A program made the translations under genes and the position numbers. Below the pieces are notes generated by a model that saw only the letters and a program-made list of their open reading frames with translations, ran no database searches and was not told the origin of the DNA. Positions 9,009-17,746 of a stretch of 36,283 bases of DNA are shown here, piece after piece. Each line of letters opens with the position of its first letter. Position 1 is the first letter of the stretch. Source of the stretch: Humibacillus sp. (GTDB lineage Bacteria; Actinomycetota; Actinomycetes; Actinomycetales; Dermatophilaceae); contig JAKDLG010000034.1 of assembly GCA_030452985.1 (NCBI GenBank), positions 1-36,283 of the forward strand, read 5' to 3'.

Positions 9009-9566
9009 ATGATCGACGAGACCATGTTCGAGGCCGAGGAAAAGATGGACAAGGCCGTCGAGGTGCTCAAAGAGGACTTCGCGGGCATCCGCACCGGTCG
9101 AGCCAACCCGGGTCTGTTCAACAAGCTGACCGTCGAGTACTACGGGGCGCCCACGCCGTTGCAGCAGCTCGCGTCGTTCCAGAACCCCGAGCCGCGCACG
9201 ATCCTGGTGATCCCCTTCGACAAGTCGGCGATGAAGGAGATCGAGAAGTCGATCCGCGACTCCGACCTCGGCGTCAACCCGAGCAGCGACGGCCACCAGA
9301 TCCGGTGCGTGCTGCCCGAGCTCACACAAGAGCGCCGCCGCGAGTACACCAGGCTCGCCGGGCAGAAGGCCGAGGAGGCCCGGGTCTCGGTGCGCAACAT
9401 CCGCCGCAAGGCCAAGACCGACATCGACAAGCTCGTCAAGGACGGCGACATCGGCGAGGACGACGGCAACCGGGCCGAGAAGGAGCTCGACGGCCTGACC
9501 AAGAAGCACACCGACCTGATCGACTCCCTCGTCAAGGCGAAGGAGACCGAGCTGCTCGAGGTGTGA
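9009..9566 (+). CDS. frr: Ribosome recycling factor
   Basis: RRF, which with EF-G splits the post-termination ribosome. It is 185 residues, exactly the family length. It has the two-domain pattern: helix from MFEAEEKMDKAVEVLKEDFAGIRTG, then the beta domain with VEYYGAPTPLQQLA, then the helical return with PELTQERRREY and the C-terminal coiled segment with RRKAKTDIDKLVKDG. The start at 9009 has AAGGA 9 nt upstream and matches the family N-terminus. The cdsA start lies 22 nt after its stop. Confidence 0.98.
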   Translation: MIDETMFEAEEKMDKAVEVLKEDFAGIRTGRANPGLFNKLTVEYYGAPTPLQQLASFQNPEPRTILVIPFDKSAMKEIEKSIRDSDLGVNPSSDGHQIRCVLPELTQERRREYTRLAGQKAEEARVSVRNIRRKAKTDIDKLVKDGDIGEDDGNRAEKELDGLTKKHTDLIDSLVKAKETELLEV

Positions 9567-9588
9567 CCCCCTCGATGCTCGACCCACG

Positions 9589-10605
9589 ATGACGGTTCCC
9601 TCCAGCGGTCCTGCCGACCCTGACCCAGCGGTCGGCTCGTCGTCGTCGCCGCAGGAGCCCGCAGCCACCCCGGAGGTCACGGACGCCGGCGAGCACCACG
9701 GCATCCTGGATGCCGCTGAGCCCGTCGACTACGACCCCGCGCTCGACGACGTGGCGGGCATCCCGGCCGAGCAGGTGCTGGCGACCAAGCCCTCCCGGGC
9801 CGGCCGCGACCTCAAGGCCGCCCTCGCGGTCGGGCTCGGATTGGGCGTGCTCATCATCTCGACGCTCCTGATTCGCAAGGAGCTGTTCGTCGTCGTGATC
9901 ATGGCGGCGATCGCCATCGGCATCTGGGAGATTCGGGCGGCGCTGCGGCACAAGGGTGTCGAGGCGCCACTGGTGCCGCCCGTCGTGGGTTCCGTCGTGA
10001 TGCTCTGGGCGGCGTTCGTGCACGGCCCGGCAGCGCTCACGGTGGCGTGGGCGCTGACGTGCGCGGCCAGCCTGGTATGGCGAAGCGTGGGGCGCCGCGA
10101 GGGCGCCGGCCGTGACGTGCTCGGCGGGGTGTTCATCTCGACCTATCCGCCGCTGTTGGCGGGCTTCGCGGTGATGCTCATGACGCCCGAAGACGGGGTC
10201 GCCCGCGTCTTCACCTTCCTGATCATCGGGGTCTGCAGCGACGTCGGTGGCTACGCGGCCGGGGTGCTCTTCGGCAAGCACCCGATGGCGCCGTCGATCA
10301 GCCCCAAGAAGTCGTGGGAGGGCTTCGGTGGGTCCGTGCTGCTGTGCGTGGTCGGTGGCGCGCTGTGCGTGTACTTCTTCCTCGGGGATGCCTGGTGGAT
10401 CGGCGCCCTGCTCGGGGTGGGGGTGGCGGCCGCGGCCACGGTCGGCGACCTGATGGAGTCGCTGATCAAGCGCGACCTCGGCGTCAAGGACATGTCGAAC
10501 ATCCTCCCCGGGCACGGCGGCATCATGGACCGGCTCGACTCGCTGATCGTGGTCGCGCCGGTCGTCTGGGCCGTGCTCACTCTGCTGGCCCCGACCTCCG
10601 CCTGA
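9589..10605 (+). CDS. cdsA: Phosphatidate cytidylyltransferase
   Basis: CDP-diacylglycerol synthase, a membrane enzyme that activates phosphatidic acid with CTP for phospholipid synthesis. It is 338 residues. An unconserved, Pro/Ala/Asp-rich cytoplasmic N-terminus of about 75 residues precedes about eight helices. The signature near the C-terminus is intact: ISPKKSWEGFGGS, then LIKRDLGVKDMSNILPGHGG followed by IMDRLDSL, which carry the acidic metal-binding residues. The ATG at 9589 lacks a clear Shine-Dalgarno box. A later start within the disordered N-terminus cannot be excluded. It shares the pyrH-frr direction and spacing. Confidence 0.95.
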   Translation: MTVPSSGPADPDPAVGSSSSPQEPAATPEVTDAGEHHGILDAAEPVDYDPALDDVAGIPAEQVLATKPSRAGRDLKAALAVGLGLGVLIISTLLIRKELFVVVIMAAIAIGIWEIRAALRHKGVEAPLVPPVVGSVVMLWAAFVHGPAALTVAWALTCAASLVWRSVGRREGAGRDVLGGVFISTYPPLLAGFAVMLMTPEDGVARVFTFLIIGVCSDVGGYAAGVLFGKHPMAPSISPKKSWEGFGGSVLLCVVGGALCVYFFLGDAWWIGALLGVGVAAAATVGDLMESLIKRDLGVKDMSNILPGHGGIMDRLDSLIVVAPVVWAVLTLLAPTSA

Positions 10606-10662
10606 CCGACCCGTCGCCGCGATGCCGGTCTCGTCGCCCACTCCTGCGACAATGGGCCGGTC

Positions 10663-11877
10663 ATGACTGAGATCCCCGCCCCCGCCACCGCTGCTCCTGC
10701 TTCCGTGCCGCTGCCCGAGCCCACCGCCGCCGCTCCACGGCCCGGCAAGCTGACCTTCCAGGCCCCGCGACGGGGTAAGCCCCCTCGCCACCTGGCCGAC
10801 CTCAGCCCGGCCGAGCGCAAGCAGGCCGTCGAGTCGCTCGGCCACCAGGGGTTCCGGGCCAAGCAGCTCTCTACCCACTACTTCGAGCGCCTGGTCGATG
10901 ACCCCGACGAGATGACCGACCTGCCCAAAGCGGTGCGCTCCGAGCTGGTGGCCGACCTGCTCCCCACCCTGCTCACCCCGATCGTGCAGCGCGTCGCCGA
11001 CGACGGTCAGACGATGAAGTACGCCTGGCGTCTGCACGACGGCGCCATCGTCGAGTCGGTGCTGATGCGCTATCCCAAGCGGGTGACGATCTGCATCTCG
11101 AGCCAGGCCGGGTGCGGCATGAACTGTCCGTTCTGTGCCACCGGGCAGGCCGGTCTGACCCGCAACATGTCGGCCGGTGAGATCGTCGAGCAGGTCGTCT
11201 GGGCGGCCCGTGCGCTGCGCCGCGGTGATCTCGCGGGCGGGGATGCGGCATCCGATGCGGCCGACCGCGAGGCACCGCTGCGCGTCAGCAACGTCGTGTT
11301 CATGGGGATGGGGGAGGCCCTGGCCAACTACAAGGCCGCGATCGGGGCGATCCGGCGACTCACCGACCCCACCCCCGACGGGCTCGGCCTCTCGGCCCGC
11401 GGTATCACGATGTCGACCGTCGGTCTCGTGCCGGGGATGGACAAGCTCACCGCCGAGGGCATCCCGGTCACGTTGGCGCTGTCGCTGCACGCCCCCGACG
11501 ACGAGCTGCGCAACGAGCTCGTGCCGATCAACACGCGGTGGTCGGTCGACGAGGCGATCGATGCGGCCCACCGCTACTTCGTCGCCACCGGTCGCCGCGT
11601 CTCCATCGAGTACGCCCTCATCCGCGACATCAACGACCAGGGCTGGCGGGCCGACCTGCTCGGCGAGAAGCTGAACGCTCGCGGTCGGGGCTGGGTGCAC
11701 GTCAACCCGATCCCGCTCAACCCCACCCCCGGCTCGAAGTGGACCGCCTCGCGGCCCGGGGTCGAGCAGAACTTCGTCGAGCGGCTGCGAGCCCACGGCA
11801 TCCCCACCACCATCCGTGACACCCGGGGCCAGGACATCGACGGCGCCTGCGGCCAGCTCGCCGCCGCCACCGCCTGA
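10663..11877 (+). CDS. rlmN: 23S rRNA (adenine2503-C2)/tRNA methyltransferase RlmN
   Basis: Radical-SAM enzyme that methylates C2 of A2503 in 23S rRNA and A37 in some tRNAs. It is 404 residues. The 4Fe-4S motif is CGMNCPFC (Cys-x3-Cys-x2-Cys) within [17 protein letters not shown]. The catalytic resolving cysteine near the C-terminus is present in IDGACGQL. The Cys of TICISSQAG and the segment [12 protein letters not shown] are also typical. About 50 Pro/Ala-rich residues precede the conserved start of the family. The ATG at 10663 follows a GACAAT -10-like box by 9 nt with no Shine-Dalgarno sequence, suggesting a leaderless or nearly leaderless transcript. In many actinomycetes dxr comes next; here it lies about 23 kb away. 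Confidence 0.95.
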   Translation: MTEIPAPATAAPASVPLPEPTAAAPRPGKLTFQAPRRGKPPRHLADLSPAERKQAVESLGHQGFRAKQLSTHYFERLVDDPDEMTDLPKAVRSELVADLLPTLLTPIVQRVADDGQTMKYAWRLHDGAIVESVLMRYPKRVTICISSQAGCGMNCPFCATGQAGLTRNMSAGEIVEQVVWAARALRRGDLAGGDAASDAADREAPLRVSNVVFMGMGEALANYKAAIGAIRRLTDPTPDGLGLSARGITMSTVGLVPGMDKLTAEGIPVTLALSLHAPDDELRNELVPINTRWSVDEAIDAAHRYFVATGRRVSIEYALIRDINDQGWRADLLGEKLNARGRGWVHVNPIPLNPTPGSKWTASRPGVEQNFVERLRAHGIPTTIRDTRGQDIDGACGQLAAATA

Positions 11878-11886
11878 CTCGTCTTT

Positions 11887-11995
11887 CCCGTCTGCCCGTC
11901 TGCGCGTCTGCCCTCTCGACCGTCCTGGCCCGTCGAGAGGACGATTCGTGCTACACGAACTGCCCTCTCGACGGGCTCTGACCGTCGAGAGGACG
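11887..11995. repeat. Composite repeat: 8-bp tandem triplet plus two 36-nt palindromic units
   Basis: Directly after rlmN, CCCGTCTG is repeated at 11887 and 11895, with CGCGTCTG at 11903. Two 36-nt units follow at 11908-11943 and 11960-11995. Each begins CTGCCCTCTCGAC and ends GTCGAGAGGACG, so each forms a hairpin (CCTCTCGAC with GTCGAGAGG, 9 bp) with an 11-nt loop that differs between copies. The 16-nt spacer between them is itself a hairpin, TTCGTG-CTA-CACGAA. The block could be an rlmN terminator, a dispersed REP-like element or an operator array for prpE. The conserved stems with varied loops favour an RNA or protein-recognition structure. Confidence 0.75.
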
Positions 11996-12061
11996 TGGTG
12001 TGTCGCAGGCAACGCCGTCTCGGGCCGTGAGAGCGCGGGAGGTGGTGGCACAGTAGGGCGC

Positions 12062-13987
12062 ATGAGCGGCATGAGTGAGCAGGCCCGGGCAGCCCATCGA
12101 TCGGCCTACGAGCTGAGCCTTCGAGACCCCGAGACGTTCTGGGGGCAGGCGGCCACCGCAATCGACTGGATCACCCCACCCGACCGGGTGCTCGACGGCG
12201 ATCGCCCGCCCTTCTATCGGTGGTTCACCGGTGGTGAGCTGAACGTCTGCGCCAACGCCGTCGACCGGCACGTGGCTGCGGGTCGAGGCGACCAGCCGGC
12301 TGTGTACCACGACTCGCCCGTGACCGGGTCGCGCCAGACGCTCACCTATGCCGATCTGTTGGCGCGCGTGAACGCCGTGGCGGGCGGGCTGCGGGGCCTC
12401 GGCGTGACGAAGGGCGACCGGGTGGTGATCTACCTGCCGATGGTGCCCGAGGCCGTCATCGCGATGCTCGCCTGCGCCCGCATCGGGGCGATCCACTCGG
12501 TCGTCTTCGGCGGCTTCGCGCCCGCCGAGCTGGCGGCCCGCATCGACGACGCGCAGCCCAAGGTCGTGCTCTCGGCCTCGTGCGGCGTCGAGCCCTCGCG
12601 GGTCGTGCCCTACAAGCCCTTCCTCGACGAGGCGATCCGTCGGGCCGAGCACCCGCCGCGGCACTGCGTCATCCTGCAGCGTGAGCAGCTCCGCGCCGAG
12701 ATGGGCGAACGCGACCTCGACTGGACGCAGTTCGAGTCGAGCCCAGCAGCGCTCGAAGGGGCTGACCCGGTGGCGGTCGCAGCGACCGACCCGCTCTACG
12801 TGCTCTACACCTCCGGCACGACCGGTCGGCCCAAGGGTATCTACCGCGACAGCGGTGGTTACGCCGTGGCGCTGCGCTGGTCGATGGAGCACCTCTACGA
12901 CGTGCGTCCGGGCGAGACGATGTTTACCGCGAGCGACGTGGGTTGGGTGGTCGGCCATTCCTACATCGTCTACGGCCCGTTGCTCACGGGGGCCACCACC
13001 GTTCTCTACGAAGGCAAACCCGTCGGCACCCCGGATGCCGGTGCCTTCTGGCGCGTCGTCGACGACTACGACGCTGTGGCGCTGTTCACCGCTCCGACGG
13101 CCTTCCGGGCGATCAAGAAGCTCGACCCGGAGGCGAAGCTGCTCGGTGATCACGACATCTCGAGCCTGCGAACCCTGTTCCTTGCCGGCGAGCGGCTCGA
13201 CCCCGACACCTACGAGTGGGCCACCGCCGCACTGGGCGTGCCGGTGGTCGACAACTGGTGGCAGACCGAGACCGGTTGGCCGATCGCCATGAACCCCAGG
13301 GGAATCGGGCTGTTGCCGATCAAGCCGGGCTCGGCGGCGGTGATGGTGCCGGGCTATGACGTGCGGGTTCTCGACGGGGTCGGCGAGGAGGTCGAGCCCG
13401 GGGTCGAGGGGTCGATCTGCCTGCGCCTGCCGATGCCACCCGGCACGCTGCCGACGCTGTGGCACGACGACGATCGCTACGTCGCGAGCTACCTGGCCGC
13501 CTACCCGGGCTACTACCTCACCGGTGACGGCGGGTACGTCGACACCGACGGCTACCTCTTCGTCATGGGCCGCACCGACGACGTGCTCAACGTGGCCGGC
13601 CATCGCCTCTCGACCGGGTCGCTCGAGGCCGCCCTCGCCGGGCACGAGGCCGTGGCCGAGTGCGCGGTCATCGGGGTGAACGACGAGCTCAAGGGCCAGG
13701 TTCCCCGAGCGCTGGTCGTGCTGAAGGCCGGCATCGACGTTGACGTCGACGGTGAGCGCATCCGACGCGAGCTGGTCGCGCGGGTTCGCTCGGAGGTCGG
13801 CCCGGTCGCCGCCCTCCAGCAGGTCGACATCGTGACGGGGCTGCCGAAGACGAGGTCGGGCAAGATCCTGCGCAAGACCATGCGTGAGATGGCCGATGGC
13901 GTTACGCCGGTCGTGCCGGCGACCATCGAGGATGCCGCGGTGCTCGAGGCCCTGGCCCCCGTGCTCAGGTCGCCCGCTGGGCGATGA
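12062..13987 (+). CDS. prpE: Propionyl-CoA synthetase (acyl-CoA synthetase)
   Basis: An ANL-superfamily acyl-AMP ligase that activates propionate (or acetate) to its CoA ester. It is 641 residues from 12062, or 638 from the ATG at 12071. The AMP-binding core is YVLYTSGTTGRPKG. Downstream are DNWWQTETGWP, YYLTGDGGYVD and the hinge RTDDVLNVAGHRLSTG. The AGHRLSTG form is what I know from PrpE rather than Acs. The C-terminal GLPKTRSGKILRKT carries the catalytic Lys that Pat-type acetylases modify. Neither ATG has a well-placed Shine-Dalgarno box. The open frame before 12062 runs through the repeat block and is not coding. Its 3' end overlaps the convergent LOG gene by 23 nt. Confidence 0.9.
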   Translation: MSGMSEQARAAHRSAYELSLRDPETFWGQAATAIDWITPPDRVLDGDRPPFYRWFTGGELNVCANAVDRHVAAGRGDQPAVYHDSPVTGSRQTLTYADLLARVNAVAGGLRGLGVTKGDRVVIYLPMVPEAVIAMLACARIGAIHSVVFGGFAPAELAARIDDAQPKVVLSASCGVEPSRVVPYKPFLDEAIRRAEHPPRHCVILQREQLRAEMGERDLDWTQFESSPAALEGADPVAVAATDPLYVLYTSGTTGRPKGIYRDSGGYAVALRWSMEHLYDVRPGETMFTASDVGWVVGHSYIVYGPLLTGATTVLYEGKPVGTPDAGAFWRVVDDYDAVALFTAPTAFRAIKKLDPEAKLLGDHDISSLRTLFLAGERLDPDTYEWATAALGVPVVDNWWQTETGWPIAMNPRGIGLLPIKPGSAAVMVPGYDVRVLDGVGEEVEPGVEGSICLRLPMPPGTLPTLWHDDDRYVASYLAAYPGYYLTGDGGYVDTDGYLFVMGRTDDVLNVAGHRLSTGSLEAALAGHEAVAECAVIGVNDELKGQVPRALVVLKAGIDVDVDGERIRRELVARVRSEVGPVAALQQVDIVTGLPKTRSGKILRKTMREMADGVTPVVPATIEDAAVLEALAPVLRSPAGR

Positions 13988-15080
13988 TGGTCGCCGCCGC
14001 CTCCACCCCGTCGACGAGGTGGAGGGACTGCTCCATGCGCCGACCGGCGGCGATGGCCTGCAAGGCGGGCCAGACGGGAACGGCCTCGGTCCAGTGCTGC
14101 TCGTTCACCAGCACGAGTGGGGGCAGGGGCGCGGCGTCTGCGGCGTAGTAGAGGGGGGTGGCGGCCTGGAAGATCTCCTGCACCGTGCCGGCGGCCCCCG
14201 GCAGCACGACGATGCCACCGTTGCAGCGAGCGAGCAGCCCGTCCTCGCGGATCGCGTTGGAGAAGTACTTGGCGATGGCGTCGCAGAAGACGTTCGGCGG
14301 CTCGTGACCGTAGAACCAGGTGGGGATGCCGACCGACCTGGCTGATCGGCCGAGCCCGTCGACGAGGCGCCCCGCCGAGAGGTGCAGCACGTCTCGCCTC
14401 ACGTCCAGGGCGAGCCGGGCCCAGCCCGTGAGGTCTTCGTGGAACGACGGCCCCGGAGCCAGTCGGGCGAGCGCCGTGTCGAGGGCGTCCCCGTCGGGGC
14501 AGAGCGCGCCGAGATTGGCTGCTTCCATGGCTCCCGGGCCTCCGCCGGTGGCCACCAGGTGGCCCGCTTCGGCCAGCTGGTGGCCCAGGCGGGCCGCACC
14601 GGCGTAGGCCGCCGAGCCCCGGTGCAAAGCATGCCCGCCCATCACACCCACAACATTGCGACCGGCCACGAACTCGTCGAGCTCGTCGGTCACCGAGTCG
14701 TCATGGATGGCCCGCACCAGTGTGGCGTAGGCGTCGGTGCGCGAGGTGGCGTCCAGGAACCAGGCGTACGCGCGGGCGTCGGGAGTGGCGGCATAGCCCT
14801 GGTCGAGCCCGGAGTAGAGGTCTTCGGGCCCGTAGAGGCCCCGCCACGGGTCCACGGGGGCATCGGCCAGCCCGGGGAAGACGATGGCGCCGCGCTGCAG
14901 CAGCACGCGAGTCACCTCGGGGGGCACCACGCCGCCGAGCACGACGAGCCCGGTCAGGTCTTCGCGCTCGGCGAAGCGGTCGGCCCACCCCGTCAGGTCG
15001 AGGTGTTGCAGACGGAGCCCGCGCAGTGGCCTCCGTCGGCCGAGGTGGTGGGCCAGCGCCGCGAGCGACTCGATCTCCAT
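13965..15080 (-). CDS. LOG-family Rossmann-fold protein (possible lysine-decarboxylase-like)
   Basis: A 371-residue protein, about twice the size of the usual LOG protein. The LOG domain lies in the C-terminal two-thirds: VVGVMGGHALHRGSAAYAGA, ATGGGPGAMEA near residue 185, and VVLPGAAGTVQEIFQ near residue 305. The last is a variant of the canonical PGGxGTxxE nucleotide-binding loop, with Ala-Ala in place of Gly-x. Authentic LOG enzymes release free cytokinin from nucleoside monophosphates, and many relatives are wrongly named lysine decarboxylases. The N-terminal 130 residues are not recognised. Its substrate is unknown. The start at 15080 has AGGA about 9 nt upstream. Confidence 0.75.
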   Translation of the reverse strand: MEIESLAALAHHLGRRRPLRGLRLQHLDLTGWADRFAEREDLTGLVVLGGVVPPEVTRVLLQRGAIVFPGLADAPVDPWRGLYGPEDLYSGLDQGYAATPDARAYAWFLDATSRTDAYATLVRAIHDDSVTDELDEFVAGRNVVGVMGGHALHRGSAAYAGAARLGHQLAEAGHLVATGGGPGAMEAANLGALCPDGDALDTALARLAPGPSFHEDLTGWARLALDVRRDVLHLSAGRLVDGLGRSARSVGIPTWFYGHEPPNVFCDAIAKYFSNAIREDGLLARCNGGIVVLPGAAGTVQEIFQAATPLYYAADAAPLPPLVLVNEQHWTEAVPVWPALQAIAAGRRMEQSLHLVDGVEAAATIIAQRAT

Positions 15081-15225
15081 GGCACCATCCTGCCGGTCAC
15101 GCTTCGTTCGGGGCCTTGACCTTCCGTTGCGCGAGGGCGGTCGGCACTTTCGACCGGGCCATCGCCTTGTGGTCGTCGAGTGCGGCGTCTACCACCCGGT
15201 GGCGCTCTACTGACAGGATCTGCTC

Positions 15226-16164
15226 GTGATCGGGGTGCTCGAGGGCTTCGCCACGATCGCGATCGTGGTCGCGGTCGGGTGGCTCCTCGCGCACTTTCGG
15301 GTGCTGGGCGACGGCGCTGAGGTCAGCCTGTCGCGCCTGGCCTTCTACGTGGCCTCGCCGGCGCTGCTGCTCACGGTCATGCAGGGCACGACGCTCGACC
15401 GAGTGCTGTCGACCAACCTCGTGACATCGCTCGTGAGCTTCGTCTTGGTCACCCTCTGCTACCTTGCAATCGTTCGGCTTCGTTGGCCCGCAACCTCGTT
15501 CGGCGCACAGCTCATCGGCAGCCTCTCGTCGGCCTACGTCAACGCCGGCAACCTCGGCATCCCGATTGCGCTCTACGTGCTGGGCAACGTGGCCTGGGTG
15601 GCGCCGACGCTGCTGATGCAGCTGCTCATCATCACGCCGGTCTACATGGCGCTGTTCGACAGCGACGCGCGGGGCGAACAACCTTCGCTGCTCCGCAGCG
15701 CGCGCGGGGCCTTGGGCAACCCCATCACCCTCGGGGCCCTCGCCGGTCTGCTCCTCGCGGTGTTCGACGTACATCTGCCCCGGGTGCTGAGTGCGCCCGT
15801 CGAGATGCTGGCGGCAATGGCGGTGCCGGCCATGCTCGTGGCGTTCGGCATCTCGCTGCGCCGGGGGCCACGCCCGGTGACGGGCCAGACGGCGAAACAC
15901 GTGTGGACCATCGTCACGCTCAAGACCGTCGTCATGCCGAGCATCGCGCTCGGCGTGGGGCTCGCTCTCGGGCTGCGCGGCCAGGGGCTGTTCGCGGTGG
16001 TCGTCACCGCTGCTCTCCCGACGGCGCAGAACATCTTCGTCTATGCCGTTCGCTACGGCCGCGAGGTGGGCATGGCCCGCGAAGCCATCTTCATCAGCAC
16101 CGTGATCTCCGTGCCCGTCATCCTGGCCATCGCCGCCCTCTTCCACCTCGTCGCCGGCGCCTAG
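15226..16164 (+). CDS. AEC (auxin efflux carrier) family transporter
   Basis: A 312-residue membrane protein with eight to ten helices, of the AEC family (bile/arsenite/riboflavin transporter superfamily fold). These carriers move small organic acids or amino acids. Conserved parts visible are YVNAGNLGIPIALYVLG in the first half and ALPTAQNIFVYAVRYG in the second, the broken-helix regions expected for transport. The start is a GTG at 15226 with AGGA 7-8 nt upstream. There is no partner gene that reveals the substrate. The neighbouring prpE might suggest a carboxylate, but this is only a guess. It is convergent with the aminotransferase gene. Confidence 0.85.
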   Translation: MIGVLEGFATIAIVVAVGWLLAHFRVLGDGAEVSLSRLAFYVASPALLLTVMQGTTLDRVLSTNLVTSLVSFVLVTLCYLAIVRLRWPATSFGAQLIGSLSSAYVNAGNLGIPIALYVLGNVAWVAPTLLMQLLIITPVYMALFDSDARGEQPSLLRSARGALGNPITLGALAGLLLAVFDVHLPRVLSAPVEMLAAMAVPAMLVAFGISLRRGPRPVTGQTAKHVWTIVTLKTVVMPSIALGVGLALGLRGQGLFAVVVTAALPTAQNIFVYAVRYGREVGMAREAIFISTVISVPVILAIAALFHLVAGA

Positions 16165-16212
16165 CGCGGCCCCACTCGACCCCACTCGACCCCACCCCAC
16201 GATCCAACCTCC

Positions 16213-16282
16213 AGAACGAACACAGCGTTCGTTCTCGAACACCCCGTTGTGAGAGTGAGTTCAAGAACGAACGCTGCGTTCG
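16213..16282. repeat. Paired GAAC/GTTC palindromes in a convergent intergenic gap
   Basis: AGAACGAAC-ACAGC-GTTCGTTCT (16213-16235) is a perfect 9-bp inverted repeat with a 5-nt loop. A second copy, AGAACGAAC-GCTGC-GTTCG (16264-16282), keeps the left arm and five bases of the right arm. The right arm of copy 1 can also pair with the left arm of copy 2, giving alternative folds. It lies between the stops of two convergent genes, so it most likely acts as a bidirectional terminator. A REP-like element is the alternative. Confidence 0.7.
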
Positions 16283-16303
16283 GCTGGCGGGATGGGGCGG
16301 TGT

Positions 16304-17746
16304 CTACAGGTGGTTCTCGGCCTCCGTGAGCACTGCGCGCAGGCGCGACTCGATGTCGTCGAACTGTTCCTGGCCCATGGTCAGCGGGGGAGCGAGCTGC
16401 ACCACCGGGTCGCCCCGGTCGTCGGCGCGGCAGTAGATGCCGGCCTCGAACAGGGCCTTGGACAGGAAGCCCCGCAGCAGCCGCTCAGACTCGGCTTCGT
16501 CGAAGGTCTCGCGGGTCTCCTTGTCCTTGACCAGCTCGATGCCGTAGAAGTAGCCGGCGCCGCGCACGTCACCCACTAGCGGTAGGTCGAGCAGCTTCTC
16601 CAGCGTGGCCCGGAACGCGGGGGCGTTCTCCTTGACGCGCTGGTTGAGCCCCTCGCGCTCGAAGATGTCGAGGTTGGCCATCGCTACAGCCGCCGACACG
16701 GGGTGGCCACCGAAGGTGTAGCCGTGCAGGAACGAGGTCGTGCCCTTCTTGAACGGCTCGAAGAGACGGTCGCTGGCGATCATCGCGCCGATGGGGGAGT
16801 AACCGCTGGTCATGCCCTTGGCGCAGGTGATCATGTCGGGCACGAAGCCGAAGTCCTCGCAGGCGAACATCGAGCCGATGCGCCCGAACGAGGTGATGGT
16901 CTCGTCGGCGACGAGCAGCACGTCGTACTCGTCGCAGATCTCACGCACCCGGTCGAAGTAGCCGGCCGGCGGGGGGAAGCAGCCCCCTGAGTTCTGCACC
17001 GGCTCGAGGAAGACGGCCGCCACGGTGTCGGCCCCCTCGAACTCGATCGCCTCCGCGATGCGGTCGGCAGCCCAGCGGCCAAAGGCCTTCTCGTCGTCAC
17101 GCAGGTGGTCGGGGGCGCGGTACATGTTCGTGTTCGGCACCTTGTGGGCGCCGGGCACGAGGGGCTCGAACATCGCCTTGGCATCGGGGATGCCCGTGAT
17201 CGACAGGGCACCCTGCGGGGTGCCGTGGTAGGCCACGGCGCGAGAGATGACCTTGTGCTTGGTGGGCTTGCCGGTCAGCTTGAAGTACTGCTTGGCCAGC
17301 TTCCACGCGGACTCGACCGCTTCGCCTCCGCCGGTGGTGAAGAAGACCCGGTTGAGGTCGCCGGGAGCGTGCGCGGCCAGCCGCTCGGCGAGCTCGATCG
17401 CCTTGGGGTGGGCATAGCTCCACAGCGGGAAGAAGGCCAGCTCCTTGGCCTGCTTGGCAGCCGCCTCGGCAAGCTCCTCGCGGCCGTGGCCCACCTGCAC
17501 CACGAACAGCCCGCTGAGCCCGTCGATGTACTCGTTGCCCTGGTCGTCCCAGATCTTCCACCCCTTGCCGCGGGTGATGATCGGCACCGGCTGGCCCAGC
17601 CCTCCGGCATCCTTGCTCTCGAACACGGAGTGGCGGGTGAAGTGCATCCACAGGTGGTCGCGCGCGGCGTCGGTGTGCAGCGTGCCGGCGGGCGTGCGGG
17701 TTGGTTCGGTGGTGTTCTGCGAGACCTCATGGGTCGTGGTTGTCAT
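16304..17746 (-). CDS. Class III aminotransferase, probably putrescine/polyamine aminotransferase
   Basis: A PLP-dependent fold-type I (class III) aminotransferase of 480 residues. Features are FFTTGGGEAVESAWKLAKQY (cofactor phosphate binding), VSGAVAYHG-like ISRAVAYHGTPQGALS, VAAVFLEPVQNSGG, LLVADETITSFGR with the PLP-ring Asp, and TCAKGMTSGYSPIGA with the Schiff-base Lys. The C-terminal VVQLAPPLTM is typical of the SpuC-type branch. Next to a polyamine transporter, the best reading is transfer of an amino group from putrescine to pyruvate or 2-oxoglutarate, giving 4-aminobutanal. Sequence alone does not exclude another omega-amine. The start at 17746 has GGGGA 5-6 nt upstream and overlaps the regulator stop (ATGA), so the two form one operon. 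Confidence 0.85.
   Translation of the reverse strand: MTTTTHEVSQNTTEPTRTPAGTLHTDAARDHLWMHFTRHSVFESKDAGGLGQPVPIITRGKGWKIWDDQGNEYIDGLSGLFVVQVGHGREELAEAAAKQAKELAFFPLWSYAHPKAIELAERLAAHAPGDLNRVFFTTGGGEAVESAWKLAKQYFKLTGKPTKHKVISRAVAYHGTPQGALSITGIPDAKAMFEPLVPGAHKVPNTNMYRAPDHLRDDEKAFGRWAADRIAEAIEFEGADTVAAVFLEPVQNSGGCFPPPAGYFDRVREICDEYDVLLVADETITSFGRIGSMFACEDFGFVPDMITCAKGMTSGYSPIGAMIASDRLFEPFKKGTTSFLHGYTFGGHPVSAAVAMANLDIFEREGLNQRVKENAPAFRATLEKLLDLPLVGDVRGAGYFYGIELVKDKETRETFDEAESERLLRGFLSKALFEAGIYCRADDRGDPVVQLAPPLTMGQEQFDDIESRLRAVLTEAENHL

Noticed and set aside
11816..12061. An N-terminal extension of PrpE upstream of 12062
   Set aside because: It would overlap the rlmN end and translate the palindromic repeat block; the family N-terminus fits the ATGs at 12062/12071.
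9532..12072. An 846-codon frame antisense to cdsA and rlmN
   Set aside because: It mirrors two certain genes and runs unchanged across an intergenic gap and the repeat block; its composition is low-complexity.
11951..13645. A 564-codon frame antisense to prpE
   Set aside because: Same reasoning: no recognisable motif and full overlap with a clear acyl-CoA synthetase.
15097..15159. A 21-codon basic frame (MARSKVPTALAQRKV) just upstream of the LOG gene on the minus strand
   Set aside because: Too short to judge, no clear ribosome-binding site and no family recognised; it might be a leader peptide but nothing supports that.
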